Positions 43,393 through 54,455 of a DNA stretch of 64,000 bases are shown here, in pieces. The translations under genes were made by a program, and so were the position numbers. Numbering within the stretch: the stretch's first letter is position 1; every line of letters starts with the position of its first letter. Source of the stretch: Aphelidium insulamus (lineage: Eukaryota; Aphelidiomycota; Aphelidea; Aphelidiaceae); assembly GCA_036784855.1 (NCBI GenBank), contig JAZDSV010000034.1, forward strand, positions 95,323-159,322, written 5' to 3'. The notes under the pieces were generated by a model that searched no databases, had not been told where the DNA came from, and was given only the letters and a program-made list of their open reading frames with translations.

Positions 43393-46300
43393 TCAGCGGC
43401 TGAAACTGGACGATTCTCTGCCCTGGCGAGCTGCGGCCAGAATTTTGTCCCGCGCACGGTCCACCACAGCCTCCGCCTTATCTGCACGTTTACTCAGCCA
43501 CCGTCGCATCCCGTGCTTCTTCATGAATAGCAACGCGTCTTTGTCCGCGGCGATTTCGCTGTCCTGCTTGCCAAACACGGATCCGAGCACCTTTTCGGCA
43601 GAGTAAGCAGGATTGCCATAGCCCGCTCGCCGAGCTATAGTGTTCATAATAAGCTGCGGTGTCCATGTAATCATATTGCCAGTCACTGTTCCCGCAGCAA
43701 GGGCCTGCGCATTACGACTTGAGTAGGCTTTCAGGTCCTCTGCGAACGGATTCAATGCGCCATCATTCGGTCCGTTCCTTGGCGGCAATGGTGGAGGTGC
43801 GGGTAGTTGCTTATCGCGGCCGTGATTTGACGCGGATGAAGTTCGGCGACGCGAAAACAAGTTGAACGGATGCGTGAGGCTTGCGTGCCTCACGCGAGAC
43901 ACTACACCTTCATCGTTGAGTTCCCGGTGACGCACATTCGCTTCATCCAACTCAGAAAGCACGATTTCGTTAGCGCATTCGTCGATTGTCAGAGCGGATA
44001 GCTTCCGGTCCGCCGGACCGATCTGTGGGCGTGTTGAAGTAGATATGCTGCCACTTCTAGCAGCCGTCGATAGTACATGCTCATTAGTCCTGTCATCCTT
44101 TATGGCACGATCATACATCTGTATAAGCGACGCTGTCGGAAGTCGGAACAAACTCGACACTACATTTTTGATGGGGGCTGTACAAGCAACGACGGCTACA
44201 TTCAAGAGTCAGAGTAAGTAAGGAGTCAGATGTGATTATGTAAAAATGATGCCGCACTTGCCAGACGCAGGCAACGTGCCCTCATCCCCGCAGAAAAGCA
44301 GCTCAAATATCTAATAACGTCACTAAACGCCACAAAATTACTCCCAGAATGTACGTACCTGAATGTCGTCCAAGATAACTTCCGCATCTTTCGGCTCAAA
44401 CTTGCGACCAGAATGAATGTCCATGACAACAATAGACTCGAAAGCATCCAGCAAGTGTTTGAAAAATACGAGCTGAATTTGAAGGGCCAAAGGATCGTCA
44501 GTGGTCGGCGATGCCGTTTCTCGCGCCAAGATCTGATCAGTTTGGACCTTTTCTTGAATATCATCGATAATGCCGCGTACTATCGGGCAAAGTGAATGCA
44601 GTGAACATGCCGGTAAGTTGACGGGATTTGCGTACAAGCCAATAATAACTTCTTGTCGCAGATCAATATATACAATTCTTTTGCCGACATAGTTTAATAG
44701 CCGACGTATAGCCCTGTTCAGCGCAATAGTTCCTCGATCGAAAACGTCTCTCCATATCAGTTCGTCACGAGCTGCGCTATTTAATTCATCAGCAATCAGT
44801 GATGAGTGTAATGGCAGGCCGCCTCGCTCGGTGACTGCGGATTTAACTTTAGGCTCGAGCGTGAAAGATAGCAGATGCTTTGCATATGACAACGTATTTA
44901 TCCGACGGTATAGATGGAGTGTGAGTTCTACACGTAATTAACTTTAGATTGTCATACGGTCATAGACTCACCAACACCAGATGGTGACAACGGCGCCGTC
45001 ACAACGACACTTCGAATCGAATTCGACTCACGCTCTGCCGCTTTTCCTGAAAATGGAGTGAACGCGGGATCTTCAAAAAATACGTTCTGTGCGGTCGTCA
45101 AGTAGCGGTCAGCGTACAGCTCAATCGAATCCATCAATATACTCGCAAAAGGCAAAGCGGTCTCCCGAACGCATGCGTAAACCCCACGTAACGGCAGCAG
45201 CGCATTGTTTGCGAGTAATGACAGTTTATGGCCGCTTAAATCATCAACTGATCCAGAATGTCGCTCATACGCAGAGCCAGGTAGGCTGAAAAACACATCA
45301 ACGACGTTTTGCATATACCGAAATATGTCCGTCGCGGAGGACGATACGCTGCAAGTTAGTCAGCGCACGATGCACACACGTAACTTACTTTAGCGATGCA
45401 TCTTCTACTTTACCGCTATCATTTATGACGCAACGTTCTACGATAATCGGTAGATTAGTTTGTACGGCACCTAACCACGATTTTAGATACGGCCGAACGA
45501 TATCATCAATGTCGATTAATGGCACATGGATTTGTCCTGCGTAAACTGCGTCTTCTCCCAACATTACCAGAGCAGCTTGATATACGCTATAGTTGACTGC
45601 ATGAAGGCTAGTGATCACGTCAACAAGTGCTGCGTCTAGCACTGGACCTTTGCCAGTGGTGTTGCGAGGATATTCTAATGCGCTCAACATTTGCATCCCA
45701 AACTTCTGAGCTCTTGGTTCAATAGAATGATTCCATACGTCGTTTGCATTCAAAAACTGCAGAAAAACCGGAGCGTATGACTACGCGATCAGAATTGCAC
45801 TGCTAAAAGCCACTTTAACTATCACCCATACCGCGCTTTCGATGGCCAAATCTTGTAAAAATGATTGACACTGATCTTTCAAACGACCAACATTCAAGTA
45901 CGAGCCTGTACTGCTCTCCTGAAAGCTATCCTGCACTTCGCCACTTAATTTCTTGCTTAAATAAGCATTTTCGCGGGCGGTGTGAAGAAGGTCAAATAGT
46001 TTGGCGGAAACGGCCGTCTTGCTACAGATAAGTATATATGAACAACAGGCTAATCCACGCTTGCCTTGCAATGGGAAAGCGAGTGGGAAAGTGATCTTTA
46101 TAGTCGCCGACAATAAAAAAGGGACAAAGAGTCTAGCTCTTGTCATCGTGGATGTAAAGCAGTAAATATACATACAAGGTAGAATCTCAGCCAAATTCGG
46201 AGTAAGATTCTTGTTTTGGTATCAGCAAATTCTGTGCCGTAATGTTCTAATCGCAGCTCAACGCGTGTAAATGGACGCAGCAGCCATATGTCAAGTCCGC

Positions 46301-47924
46301 GCAACGATGTTGGTGAGTTTGACACTGTAAAAGTAGGTATAATACTGAATCTTGATCAGTTACCAGCTGCGTTCAACTTTGCCGCCATTGTGTCGAAGAG
46401 CTGATCGTAAAATACTACATATGCTTCATTATCAGAGTTTTCTACATGCTGATAAATGTGTTTGGCCAAACTGGGGAATCATTAGATATGTAGAATGTAC
46501 AATGCAAATATCGTTTCTTACGCAATATCAAGGTAGGCATCTCGTGTCGGATTAATTTGATGCGCCACGCTGACATTATGCGGGGTCGGGCCTTCAAGGA
46601 TCCAGTTGCGCACTTGGATTAAAAAAGTTCGCAGGTCGCCAAAAGTAGTTTCTGCCGCCTGGCTATTGGATTTGATCAAGTTGTTACTATTCATGATGTC
46701 GCGAATCGCTCCCCAAGTTCCAGTTGCGTCGGACGGAAAATCCAAAACAGATTCAAGGATTGCATCCAACTCCAGCAGCTTTACGGCGTTGAATGGAGCC
46801 AAATTGTAGGCGGTTGGCGGTGTGTACGCATCACAATAAACTGACCACAATTGCCGCATAGTTGCGATGCATGTTTCAAGATTTGAAGAAGTGTCTGATG
46901 CCAGGCACGCAGAAACCTCAAGTCTCAGCTTGGACAACAAGTCATCAATAGCGGGTAGTTTGCCGTCTGGGGAATAAGACGAAATATTTCGCTCGCTTGC
47001 AAGTTGGTTGTATAGGGTTATAAGCTGGCGAGAGCGCCACGCCACAAATTCGTCGTCAGCTTCATGTCGTTTACTATACCAGGAGATGAGGAGAATCAGC
47101 CGTGACGGGAATGGCTTATAATTGCTTTCTCGGGTGAGCTGCTTGTCAAATGTAGACGACAAGACGCACCATATGTCAAGCTCCGTGGCATACTGTTGCA
47201 CCATAGACTGTAATCGTTGAAATCTCTTTCGTGCAATTTTTAGTCCCGGGCGAGCAACTTCCGTCAGCACACGATGAAACTATATTGCATTTGTGCAGAT
47301 CAAGTAAATACCTGCGCGACAACTTACTACTTGAGCGTCATTGGACCGTGTTGCGGCCAGGTGAGCATCCAGAAAGAGCAGCGTTTCGCACGCGGCCAGC
47401 TGCATCTGACTCTTGTCCAGCGGCCACATTTCGGCGCGATTTGAGTAGCGACTCTCCAAGTACAAAATCATTCGATGCTCACTTATTTCTTTCGCAAGTA
47501 TGCAGTGAGGACATATCCGTCGCGTACATATAATGCAGACGTACTGTCGACAATGTCGGTATTGAGGCCATTCTTTTGCGCTTCGTGACTTAGATCGTCG
47601 ACGATATTTCTCGAGTCGGCGGCGGCATGCGTCGATATGGAGGAGGACGGCTTTCTTTCCGGCAGGGCAGCCGCCGAAAGAACGGGAAGTGTGACTGGTT
47701 TTCCGCCGTCCTGCGCCCGCTCAAGGAGCCGCACGAGACCGGAAATGTCTGTCATAACAGTTTCCAGGTCGATACTACCGGATGAGCACTATAGCCATAG
47801 ATATATACTGCACGACTGTTGCCTACTCATTCAAACGCAGCGGCTGTTGTGCAAGGAGGCCTTGTCTTGCCGCCAGCTTGAGCGTTAGGTCAAGCAGCAG
47901 GCGACAGTCCTTGTCGGCGGCCAT
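43393..47924 (-). CDS. MUN/MHD-domain (Munc13-like) protein
   Basis: Probable vesicle-priming or trafficking factor. The MUN-domain pattern is recognisable in the second half: IDDIVRPYLKSWLGA followed by CVINDSG, SSSATDIFRY and VDVFFSL; LFFKHL-type and FEPKDAEVILDDIQ; and, after two introns, IFELLFCGDEGTLPAS joined to LFRLPTASLIQMYDR, which closely follows the LFHAGGEGLP..LL..Y block of BAIAP3/UNC13 relatives. No C2 domain is evident. The N-terminal 500 residues are helical and unfamiliar. The C-terminus is basic (RRWLSKRADKAEAVVDRARDK). Start ATG 47924, stop 43393, many short introns; the one at 44261-44196 has a GCAAGT donor. The family call is moderate. Confidence 0.58.
44196..44261 (-). 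other. GC-AG intron in the MUN-domain gene
   Basis: The donor TCTG|GCAAGT and acceptor gaatgtag join GTLPAS to AVVACTAP in phase 1. This continues the MUN motif through RLPTASLIQMY. Without the splice the frame stops eight codons later. Confidence 0.65.
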
Positions 47925-47988
47925 GCTGTGTTAACAGTGGCGCAACGATCTATTAAATATTTAAAACGAATGATACTGTGCGTGGCTA

Positions 47989-49258
47989 TCAGACAGCAAT
48001 GGCCAAGCACTGGGGATGCAAGAAGACACTCAATATATCGCGCGGGTAGTATCGCTTCATGGAGGCGCAAAGTTTGGGGTCCATGGGAGTGGTGGCTGAT
48101 GGAAGCTTTCCCGCCTCAAACAGCTCCTTCAACCGTGCCGAGAACTTGTTCTGCTCGCTCTGTGTCAGGAACGAGCAGCCGTTTATGCTCTCATCCCAAG
48201 AGGGCGTAACCACGTCTGACCATACAAATTGGCGTGTCTGCCGCCACTTTTTGCTAGTAGTGTCACACTCAAATAGTGCATCGCCACTGGCAGCACCGTG
48301 CGCGCTGCTCATCATGTGTCTCCAGAACAAGAAGCCGGCATAATTTGTGGCAGTGTCCGCGTAAGAGTAAACATCGGTGCCACCAACAGCTGCTCCCACA
48401 CCCAGACCATAGGTGCCAAGCTCGGTGTTGATGCTGAAGTCGATTGTCTGGCGTTGCGCCATCTTGTCCAGCCACGCAGGATCCATTGCGGTGGAGTTGT
48501 AGCGCTTCAGCCAATTACTATAATAGTCATAGCTCTCTTTGCCTTGGGAGAAAAAGTGTGTAAGCTTGTCCGATCCAATGACCAGTGGCGTCCCATTGCC
48601 GTCTTTCAGTTTGACGGCTGCACCAGAGGCCATGACAGTCGTGACCACTCCGCGTTCTCTAAAGAGCTTGAAGTCGCGCAGAATATGCGTCTGGCGAGTC
48701 TTGCGCATGACCGGAATCGGCACGGGCTTCTTGTTGGCCGGATCGACGGCATAGTCGCTGTATCCTGCAAGGCCAACCGTGATAAGAAATGGAAACATCA
48801 GCATTTCGGGGGCACTTGCCTCTGTTCACGTCCGCTTCCAGCACGCCTATCAGAACATTTACGCCGGCTACGTGCTTGTCACCCACGACTTTAAGCAGTG
48901 CCGATTCCAGGTCCTCTTTGCTACATGACTCGACGTGCTTGAGGGCCGCGGCAAATCGGGCATTTGTAATGGTGTCCAAGATTTCGTTGGCAGACGGAAA
49001 ATTCGGATCTAGCAGTTGCGCACGCGATGTAAAGGAATCAACCTCGCTGGCACTAGCAGTATAGGCGATAAAGAGCAGCAGCAGAAGTGACAGCTGCGGG
49101 ACAAGGCTGAGAGACTTTGCGCGCGTGTTTAAAGTTCTTCTCTGCGGGAAATGAAGGAATTCCTGCTTTTCCTGCGCCACATTTTGCACTTTTCCTACAT
49201 TTACAAGAATGGCGTCGGCGGGGCAGCCGCAGCCGCAGCCGGTGCGGGTGGTGGCCAT
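47989..49258 (-). CDS. Secreted or lumenal protein of unknown function
   Basis: I cannot name this family. A signal-peptide-like core (LSLLLLLFIAYTASAS) is followed by about 330 residues with SDKLTHFFSQG, GVGAAVGGTDVYSYADTATNYAGFLFWRHM and VTPSWDESINGCS. Motifs of the SDK.xHFF..G and YAD..NYAGF.FW kind recall uncharacterised bacterial secreted proteins. The only in-frame ATG before the signal core is at 49258, which would overlap the start of the opposite-strand GDP-fucose transporter by 50 bp. The true start may therefore lie in an unseen small exon. The intron 48819-48765 has a GCAAGT donor. Stop at 47991-47989. Confidence 0.55.
48765..48819 (-). other. GC-AG intron in the secreted-protein gene
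   Basis: The donor AGAG|GCAAGT and acceptor ccttgcag join DVNRG to YSDYAVDP in phase 1. The two flanking frames are otherwise incompatible, and GT sites nearby have the wrong phase. Confidence 0.65.
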
Positions 49259-50649
49259 GGCCGTCGGCTTCTACATTGTGACCAGGTGCGTGGTGCATCC
49301 CTATGGTTGCCATAATCCAGCTCACTCCGTCAGCATCACCATGGTACTGGCCAACAAGTGGGTGCTTGCTGGCGCTCCGGGGCTACCAATGCTCTTTCTG
49401 TGGATGCAGCTGGTGCTGGCCGTGTTGCTGCTGGCCGGCAGTCACGTTCTTGGTTTCATTCAGCTGCCTACGGTGCAGAGCTCGTACGCAGTACTGCCCA
49501 CGGTCGGCGGCGGCACGGACCCTTCTGTCGACGCTGCGCCTGGCGGTACCAAGTCGACAAGTCTTGGCCGGTGGTGCGAGCAGAACTTACCGCAGATAAC
49601 GCTGCAGCGTGCACGGCGCCTCTGGCCACTCATTGCGGTGAATGTGGTGGGGTTGACCAGCAACACGCTTTGCTTGAAGTACATTGATGCCAGTCTCTAC
49701 CAGGCATGTGCATTACATGTGCTATCGCGTGCTTCACGGAGATGCATAGGTGGCTCGAAGTCTCATCTTGCCATTTACGGTTATATTACAATGGCTCCTG
49801 CTGAGGCAGGCTTCCTCGCCCCGCATTTTGGCATCGTGCGCAATTGTCTGCGCCGGCTTCTTTGTGGGTCTGTTTGGTGACCGTGATTTTGGGAGCAGTA
49901 GCGGCGACGATGTTGATGGTGGGCTGTCTTCTAGCGCGGCCGCTGGCGGCGTGACATTTTTGGGAGTATTTTTTGGAGTGTTTAGTTCGGCGACCACGGC
50001 ACTGCACGCCATAATCATTAAATCCAGTTTGGATGTGGTGCGCGGCAACACCATGGAGTTGGTGTGGTACAACAATGTGCTGAGTGCCATAGCCATGGCG
50101 CCTCTAGTGCTTGTCGCCGGGGAGTTGCAATCTGCTGGCGAGCTGCTTTTTGGACTTGATGATCAATCGCAGTCGGCGCTGTCGCCTCTGCGTATATTTA
50201 TCGTCGGCACAATGGTAACGGGTCTGTTTGGGTTCCTGATCAACTTGGCCGGCTTCTTCCAGATCAAGGTCACCTCGCCTGTCACGCACATGATCAGCAG
50301 TATGTTAATTCTATGTTTATATCAGTTTGATTTCATCTCATGTGCATTATGTGTAGGCGCCGTGCGTGGAGTGTTGCAGACATTGCTAGCGGTGTGGCTC
50401 TTTACCGAGATGCTGACGTCGTCGCGTGTGTTTGGCATCATTCTCATTCTGGCCGGGAGCACAATGGTGAGGCGTCATTGCACCACTGCGTAAAGCACTT
50501 AATCATGTGACTTGCAGTATACTTGGGTGAAAGCAGACGAGACGAGGACGCCTCTGTCACCAAGTGCTGGCAGCGGGAACAAAGATGATGAACCGGTGCA
50601 GATGCTGCGCAGCCTGGTGTCCCCGCCTAGGCGACCCTCTGCTGACTAG
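49209..50649 (+). CDS. SLC35C1: GDP-fucose transporter (SLC35C1-like)
   Basis: Golgi nucleotide-sugar antiporter that supplies GDP-fucose for fucosylation. Family blocks: SITMVLANKWVL, PLIAVNVVGLTSNTLCLKYIDASLYQ, VARSLILPFTVILQWLLLRQ, TALHAIIIKSSL, LVWYNNVLSAIAMAPLVLVAGELQ, GFFQIKVTSPVTHMISSAVRGVLQTLLAV and a final YTWVKADE. The PVTHMIS..A.R and YTWV parts are typical of SLC35C1. About ten hydrophobic segments. An acidic or Ser-rich loop (about 49900-49950) is inserted midway. Introns at about 49286-49332, 49702-49750, 50298-50356 and 50467-50518. ATG at 49209, stop TAG at 50647-50649. The substrate is inferred from similarity. Confidence 0.84.
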
Positions 50650-50682
50650 TGCATAATAAATTGCAGTAGTTACAAATCAACA

Positions 50683-50967
50683 TCACTCTATGTCTCCGTG
50701 GTCGCTCCACGCGTCACTGGCGCTACCCCACTCTGCGGCCAACACCGCCACCACAAAGGACATAGGCAGGGGGCGAGTGAGGCGCCGCCGCTCCACGCAA
50801 AGCAGCTGGTAAATGCGTGGGTACGCGGAGCTGTCGATAGAGTCATGTGGCGCGTTGGAATCGTCGTCAATCTGCCGATTAGTACCACTGTCACTGGTGG
50901 TCAGGTCAGCGTCTCGCGGCCTGGTCCAGCTGGCGCGGCACAGCTCCCAATGACTACTCTCTGGCAT
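50683..50967 (-). CDS. Small hypothetical protein
   Basis: A 94-residue frame starting at ATG 50967 (MPESSHWELCRASW) and ending at 50683. It has a Ser/Asp-rich middle and a compact conserved-looking block YPRIYQLLCVERRRLTRPLP followed by MSFVVAVLAAEW. The first part up to 51009 is open but begins without ATG and contains a splice-acceptor-like tcttttcag, so an upstream exon is possible. I do not recognise the family. The stop lies 33 bp from the facing transporter stop. Confidence 0.5.
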   Translation of the reverse strand: MPESSHWELCRASWTRPRDADLTTSDSGTNRQIDDDSNAPHDSIDSSAYPRIYQLLCVERRRLTRPLPMSFVVAVLAAEWGSASDAWSDHGDIE

Positions 50968-51180
50968 TGTGATACATGGACAAGTATCAACTGAAAAGAC
51001 AAGAATCAATGCCTAGAACAAGTTCCATATTTAATGCATTCTGTGCAAAATAATACATACTACATAGATGCGAAATAAACTGACTGTTTACACCCACAGT
51101 TAATATGATAGCAGTGATGATCGTGGGGACAGCGCAAGATGCAGCATGATGATCGCACCTGATTTCACGCGCGCGCACCT

Positions 51181-51280
51181 GATTGGCTGAGCGGCCAGGA
51201 TTCAAGCTACAGCGCGCGTGATTGGCTGCGATCGCAGAACGTGAGCGCCACTTTAAAAGTGCGCTCGCCGGCGCACTTTT
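51181..51280 (+). promoter_or_regulatory. CCAAT boxes and GCGCACTTT elements upstream of the secreted Ser/Asn-rich gene
   Basis: Two gattggctg 9-mers lie at 51181 and 51220. Between 51255 and 51289 the element gcgcacttt occurs three times, once inverted. Two of these form a perfect 10-bp inverted repeat (51255-51264 with 51271-51280, loop tcgccg). A run of cactcactcact follows. The gap 50968-51362 holds no gene. Confidence 0.5.
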
Positions 51281-51362
51281 GCGCACTTTCCCTTTCACTT
51301 CTCAATCTCACTCACTCACTCACTCACTCTCGCACTGCACGTCGATCGGCTAGCTAGACGCC

Positions 51363-52516
51363 ATGCCTACACAGAAAAAGTTGCTGCTGGCCATTGCGGC
51401 CGTGATTGCGGGCGCACTCAGCGTGGAGGCGGCACCTTATGGCCATGAAAATTCCTATCGTTCGCGCATGGCTAATAACTGGATGGCTGATAACTACGAC
51501 GCCTACCCCTATGAGCCTCATCACTCGCGTAGCTCTACTTCATATGCTCATGCGCGCCGTAACACTCGAATACTCCATCCTGCGTCGAATAACTTGCTCG
51601 TGGACCCCGCCACGGTCAATGGAGAGGTTGCGTACGCAAATAAACCGGAAACAACTGGTGGCAACGCTGATGAAGATGGCGGTGCCCCTGACGATGCCTC
51701 TGGCGGTTCAAGCAATTATGCATTTTTCAAGCCCAAGAATAGTGACGCCGACGCGGATGGAAATGGTTCAGCCGCAAAACAAAAAGGTGGTGCTAACTCT
51801 GGCGCTGCAGCCAGTAACAGCGACTCTGATTCTGAGGCTTCAGACAAGTCGAAAAAGAATGACGGTGACCTATTCCCGCAGGCAGGCGAGCCATATGATG
51901 CACACCCGCATAAAAAAGATACTTCTCAGGGAAGCGATAGCGGCAGTGCCCAGGGATCATCTGGAAGCGGAGATGGCAACTCGAATTCGACGAACGAAAG
52001 TAACTCTGGCGGCAATAAGGCGCGCGACGACAACAGCAACAACAACAACTCTGGTGGGAGCAATGGAGCTGCTGTAAAGGATAGCAACACATCGGAGAGC
52101 CAGTCGGCCGGCAGTGATGGTGCCGATAGTAGTAAAACCGCGCCGAGCCAGAAGCATAGTGATGCCAAGCCCGTCAGCGCCACCACCGACAGCAATAACA
52201 ACAATTCTGGTGACGACAACAACTCTGGTGACGGCAACAAGTCTGGAAGCACTGGTGGAAGCAAGAATGGCAGCGGTGATTCGACGACTACGACAGCAAG
52301 CGGCGATGGCTCCGCGGCGGACGAGCGAAGTGGCGGTATTCAGGAACAAATTAGGAATCTACTGAAGAAAGTAAGCGCTAGATTGATTTGACATGCATTG
52401 AATGCTCGATGATTTAATTCTAATTATAGAAATGCGGTAAAACGTCCCTGGTGGATGCGATGAAGGCGCTTCAATCAGGAGATCTGGCTGCGTTGTGTGG
52501 TGGCTCAAGCACGTGA
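51363..52516 (+). CDS. Secreted intrinsically disordered Ser/Asn/Gly/Asp-rich protein
   Basis: The N-terminus (MPTQKKLLLAIAAVIAGALS) is a clear signal peptide ending near AAPYG. A Tyr/His-rich region (YRSRMANNWMADNYDAYPYE) follows. Then come about 230 residues dominated by Ser, Asn, Gly, Asp and Lys with repeated NNSG, SGDGN and SDSDSE motifs. A 59-nt intron near 52372-52430 leads to a short C-terminal exon (KCGKTSLVDAMKALQSGDLAALCGGSST) with two cysteines. Stop TGA at 52514-52516. It looks like a cell-surface, matrix or mineral-binding protein, but composition alone does not show function. Many NxS/T sites are present. Confidence 0.72.
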
Positions 52517-52620
52517 ATTCTGTGCGCGCTCTCTCCATCACCACTCCGCCCAAACACTTCAATAATATACTAATTCATGCCCATATATGGATACACACCT
52601 ATATCTTCAGTGTAAATGCA

Positions 52621-53739
52621 TCAGCGAACCACCGCGGCCGACTCCTCCGACACCGGTAGCACTGTTGCATCAACCACGTCGCACTGCCGCTGCTGCCGGT
52701 CAACTAGCCAGGCAATAATCGTGTCGAATGCCACGTCCGCATCACTCCTCGCCGGCCAGAGCGCGTGATGTCCACCTTGCACCCGCTCAAGTCTGAATTC
52801 CGCGTCGTCAGTGCCACCATCAGTGCCATTATCAGCGACATTATTATCGTGGCGCTTGGCAGCAGCAGCACGCAATGCCGCCACAAACTGCTCGGTGGCC
52901 GCGGGGTCAGTGACACGGTCGGCGGTGCCGCACAGCACCAGCAGCGGTGTGTCCAGACCGGTAAAGGGCGCCGTGCCAGCAACACAGCCCGCAAGCCGCT
53001 CACAGCCGTCCAGCAGCGAGACACCGGTGGCGGCACGCAGCCAGCCGGCATACGTGCCCGGGTCAGAGTAGAACTCGCGCTCGACCGCCGGATCAGGGTG
53101 GTTCATGCCCTTGTTGGCCGGGGAGAGGCGGGCACCGGGCCACACGGACGCAATGCCACGTCCCAGCTTCACGAGTAGCGGGTGTGGCAGCGAGTCGCGG
53201 TGTGCACGCACCAGTGGATTCACGGCCACCACGCCGCGTATTGGCGGCAGACTGCCGGCAGTGTTGGTCGTAGCTCCAGTGGCGACACCGCAATACGCCG
53301 TCAACAGCACCACCATACCGCCCATGGACTCGCCCATGAGGTAAATGTCGACGGGGGCGCTGCCCCGTGCGGCCACATGTCGCATTGCCGCCTCGGCGCC
53401 ATCCAGTAGCGCCTGCAACGACGGTACATAGCCGTGCGAGCCACTGCTGCGGCCGTGGCCACAGTGATCGTAGGCAGCGACATGCCAGCCAGCCCGCAGG
53501 AAGTAGTGCACGTTGGCGGCAAACCGGCCCGAATAGTCGCCCAGGCCGTGTACAAAGAGCAGCCACGGTATCCGTGTGGCGGTCGTGTCATTAATAATTG
53601 CGGCACTGTGCGCGGGACACCACTGCTGGTAGTGCAGGCAGTGTCCACCCGGTATGGTCAGCGTGGACTCGGTGTGCACCACGTCGCCGCCGGCCATCAA
53701 GGCGCGGTGCGCGTCCGTCGGGGGAATTTGTCGTGTCAT
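52621..53739 (-). CDS. Monoacylglycerol-lipase-like alpha/beta hydrolase
   Basis: Single-exon 372-residue serine hydrolase (serine aminopeptidase S33/Hydrolase_4 type). The oxyanion motif is LLFVHGLGDYSGRF, then AYDHCGHGRSSGSHG. The nucleophile is in YLMGESMGGMVVLL (GESMG), the acid in LVLCGTADRVTDP and the histidine in RVQGGHHALWP. The HGLGxxSGR and DHxGHGxSxG pattern is that of monoacylglycerol lipases and fungal Yju3. An insertion rich in Asn, Asp and Gly (ADNGTDGGTDD) lies before the histidine. ATG at 53739. It is one of few intronless genes here, with GC-rich codons. The substrate is inferred. Confidence 0.86.
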   Translation of the reverse strand: MTRQIPPTDAHRALMAGGDVVHTESTLTIPGGHCLHYQQWCPAHSAAIINDTTATRIPWLLFVHGLGDYSGRFAANVHYFLRAGWHVAAYDHCGHGRSSGSHGYVPSLQALLDGAEAAMRHVAARGSAPVDIYLMGESMGGMVVLLTAYCGVATGATTNTAGSLPPIRGVVAVNPLVRAHRDSLPHPLLVKLGRGIASVWPGARLSPANKGMNHPDPAVEREFYSDPGTYAGWLRAATGVSLLDGCERLAGCVAGTAPFTGLDTPLLVLCGTADRVTDPAATEQFVAALRAAAAKRHDNNVADNGTDGGTDDAEFRLERVQGGHHALWPARSDADVAFDTIIAWLVDRQQRQCDVVDATVLPVSEESAAVVR

Positions 53740-54455
53740 GATTGAATCTGACTTTATTTATGTATGTAGCGTGCTTGATGGCGAGATAACTACAATACAA
53801 TGCGCTGCCAGAGCGTATAATATTGCATGTTTCTTGTTATAGGTCTCGAATAATCCGCATTAGTGCTCTGTTGTGCGCTACAATTTGAATGCTGACAAGC
53901 TGGTCAATGCGATGCAAAGCTATTTCTTATTTATTCCTAGTACTTTGCAGTAACACAATACAGCACATGATATGATATTTTACACCTACCGTCTGCTGCG
54001 ACAATTAGAGTTAGAGCAAAGGGTACGACAAAGTGCATTGCCAGTATCAATTACGGTTGCTTCATTGGATGGTAATCGATTCTCATTGCTGATGAAGTAT
54101 ATTTGTGAATACATATTACAGCATATGTGTAGCCACTTTAAATCAAGCATTGTATTGTAGTAATATTGGCATAGGCACATAGTATCGGTTGGTGCCACAT
54201 GCGTAATGCCTACTTTTGTACACTGTTGATGCTGTGTATATTACATATAATATCATTTTATATAACGTCATTAGTGGATACATATGCCCAGGATTATTGA
54301 CTATGTATGTATGTATGTATTGCACCATCGCTGGTCAGCGCATATACGCACTGCTGAGAGCATTATCACGTTCAGTGAATATTGTGTGTTCATGTTCAAG
54401 GCAATCAACCCACAGTCACAGTCGCAACCACAGCCCACCGCGATATATTGGCACA
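53740..54455. other. AT-rich intergenic region without a recognisable gene
   Basis: This 716-bp gap between the divergent hydrolase and CHMP7 is AT-rich. It contains a short ATGT run near 54303. Small open frames in it have no support. Confidence 0.55.
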
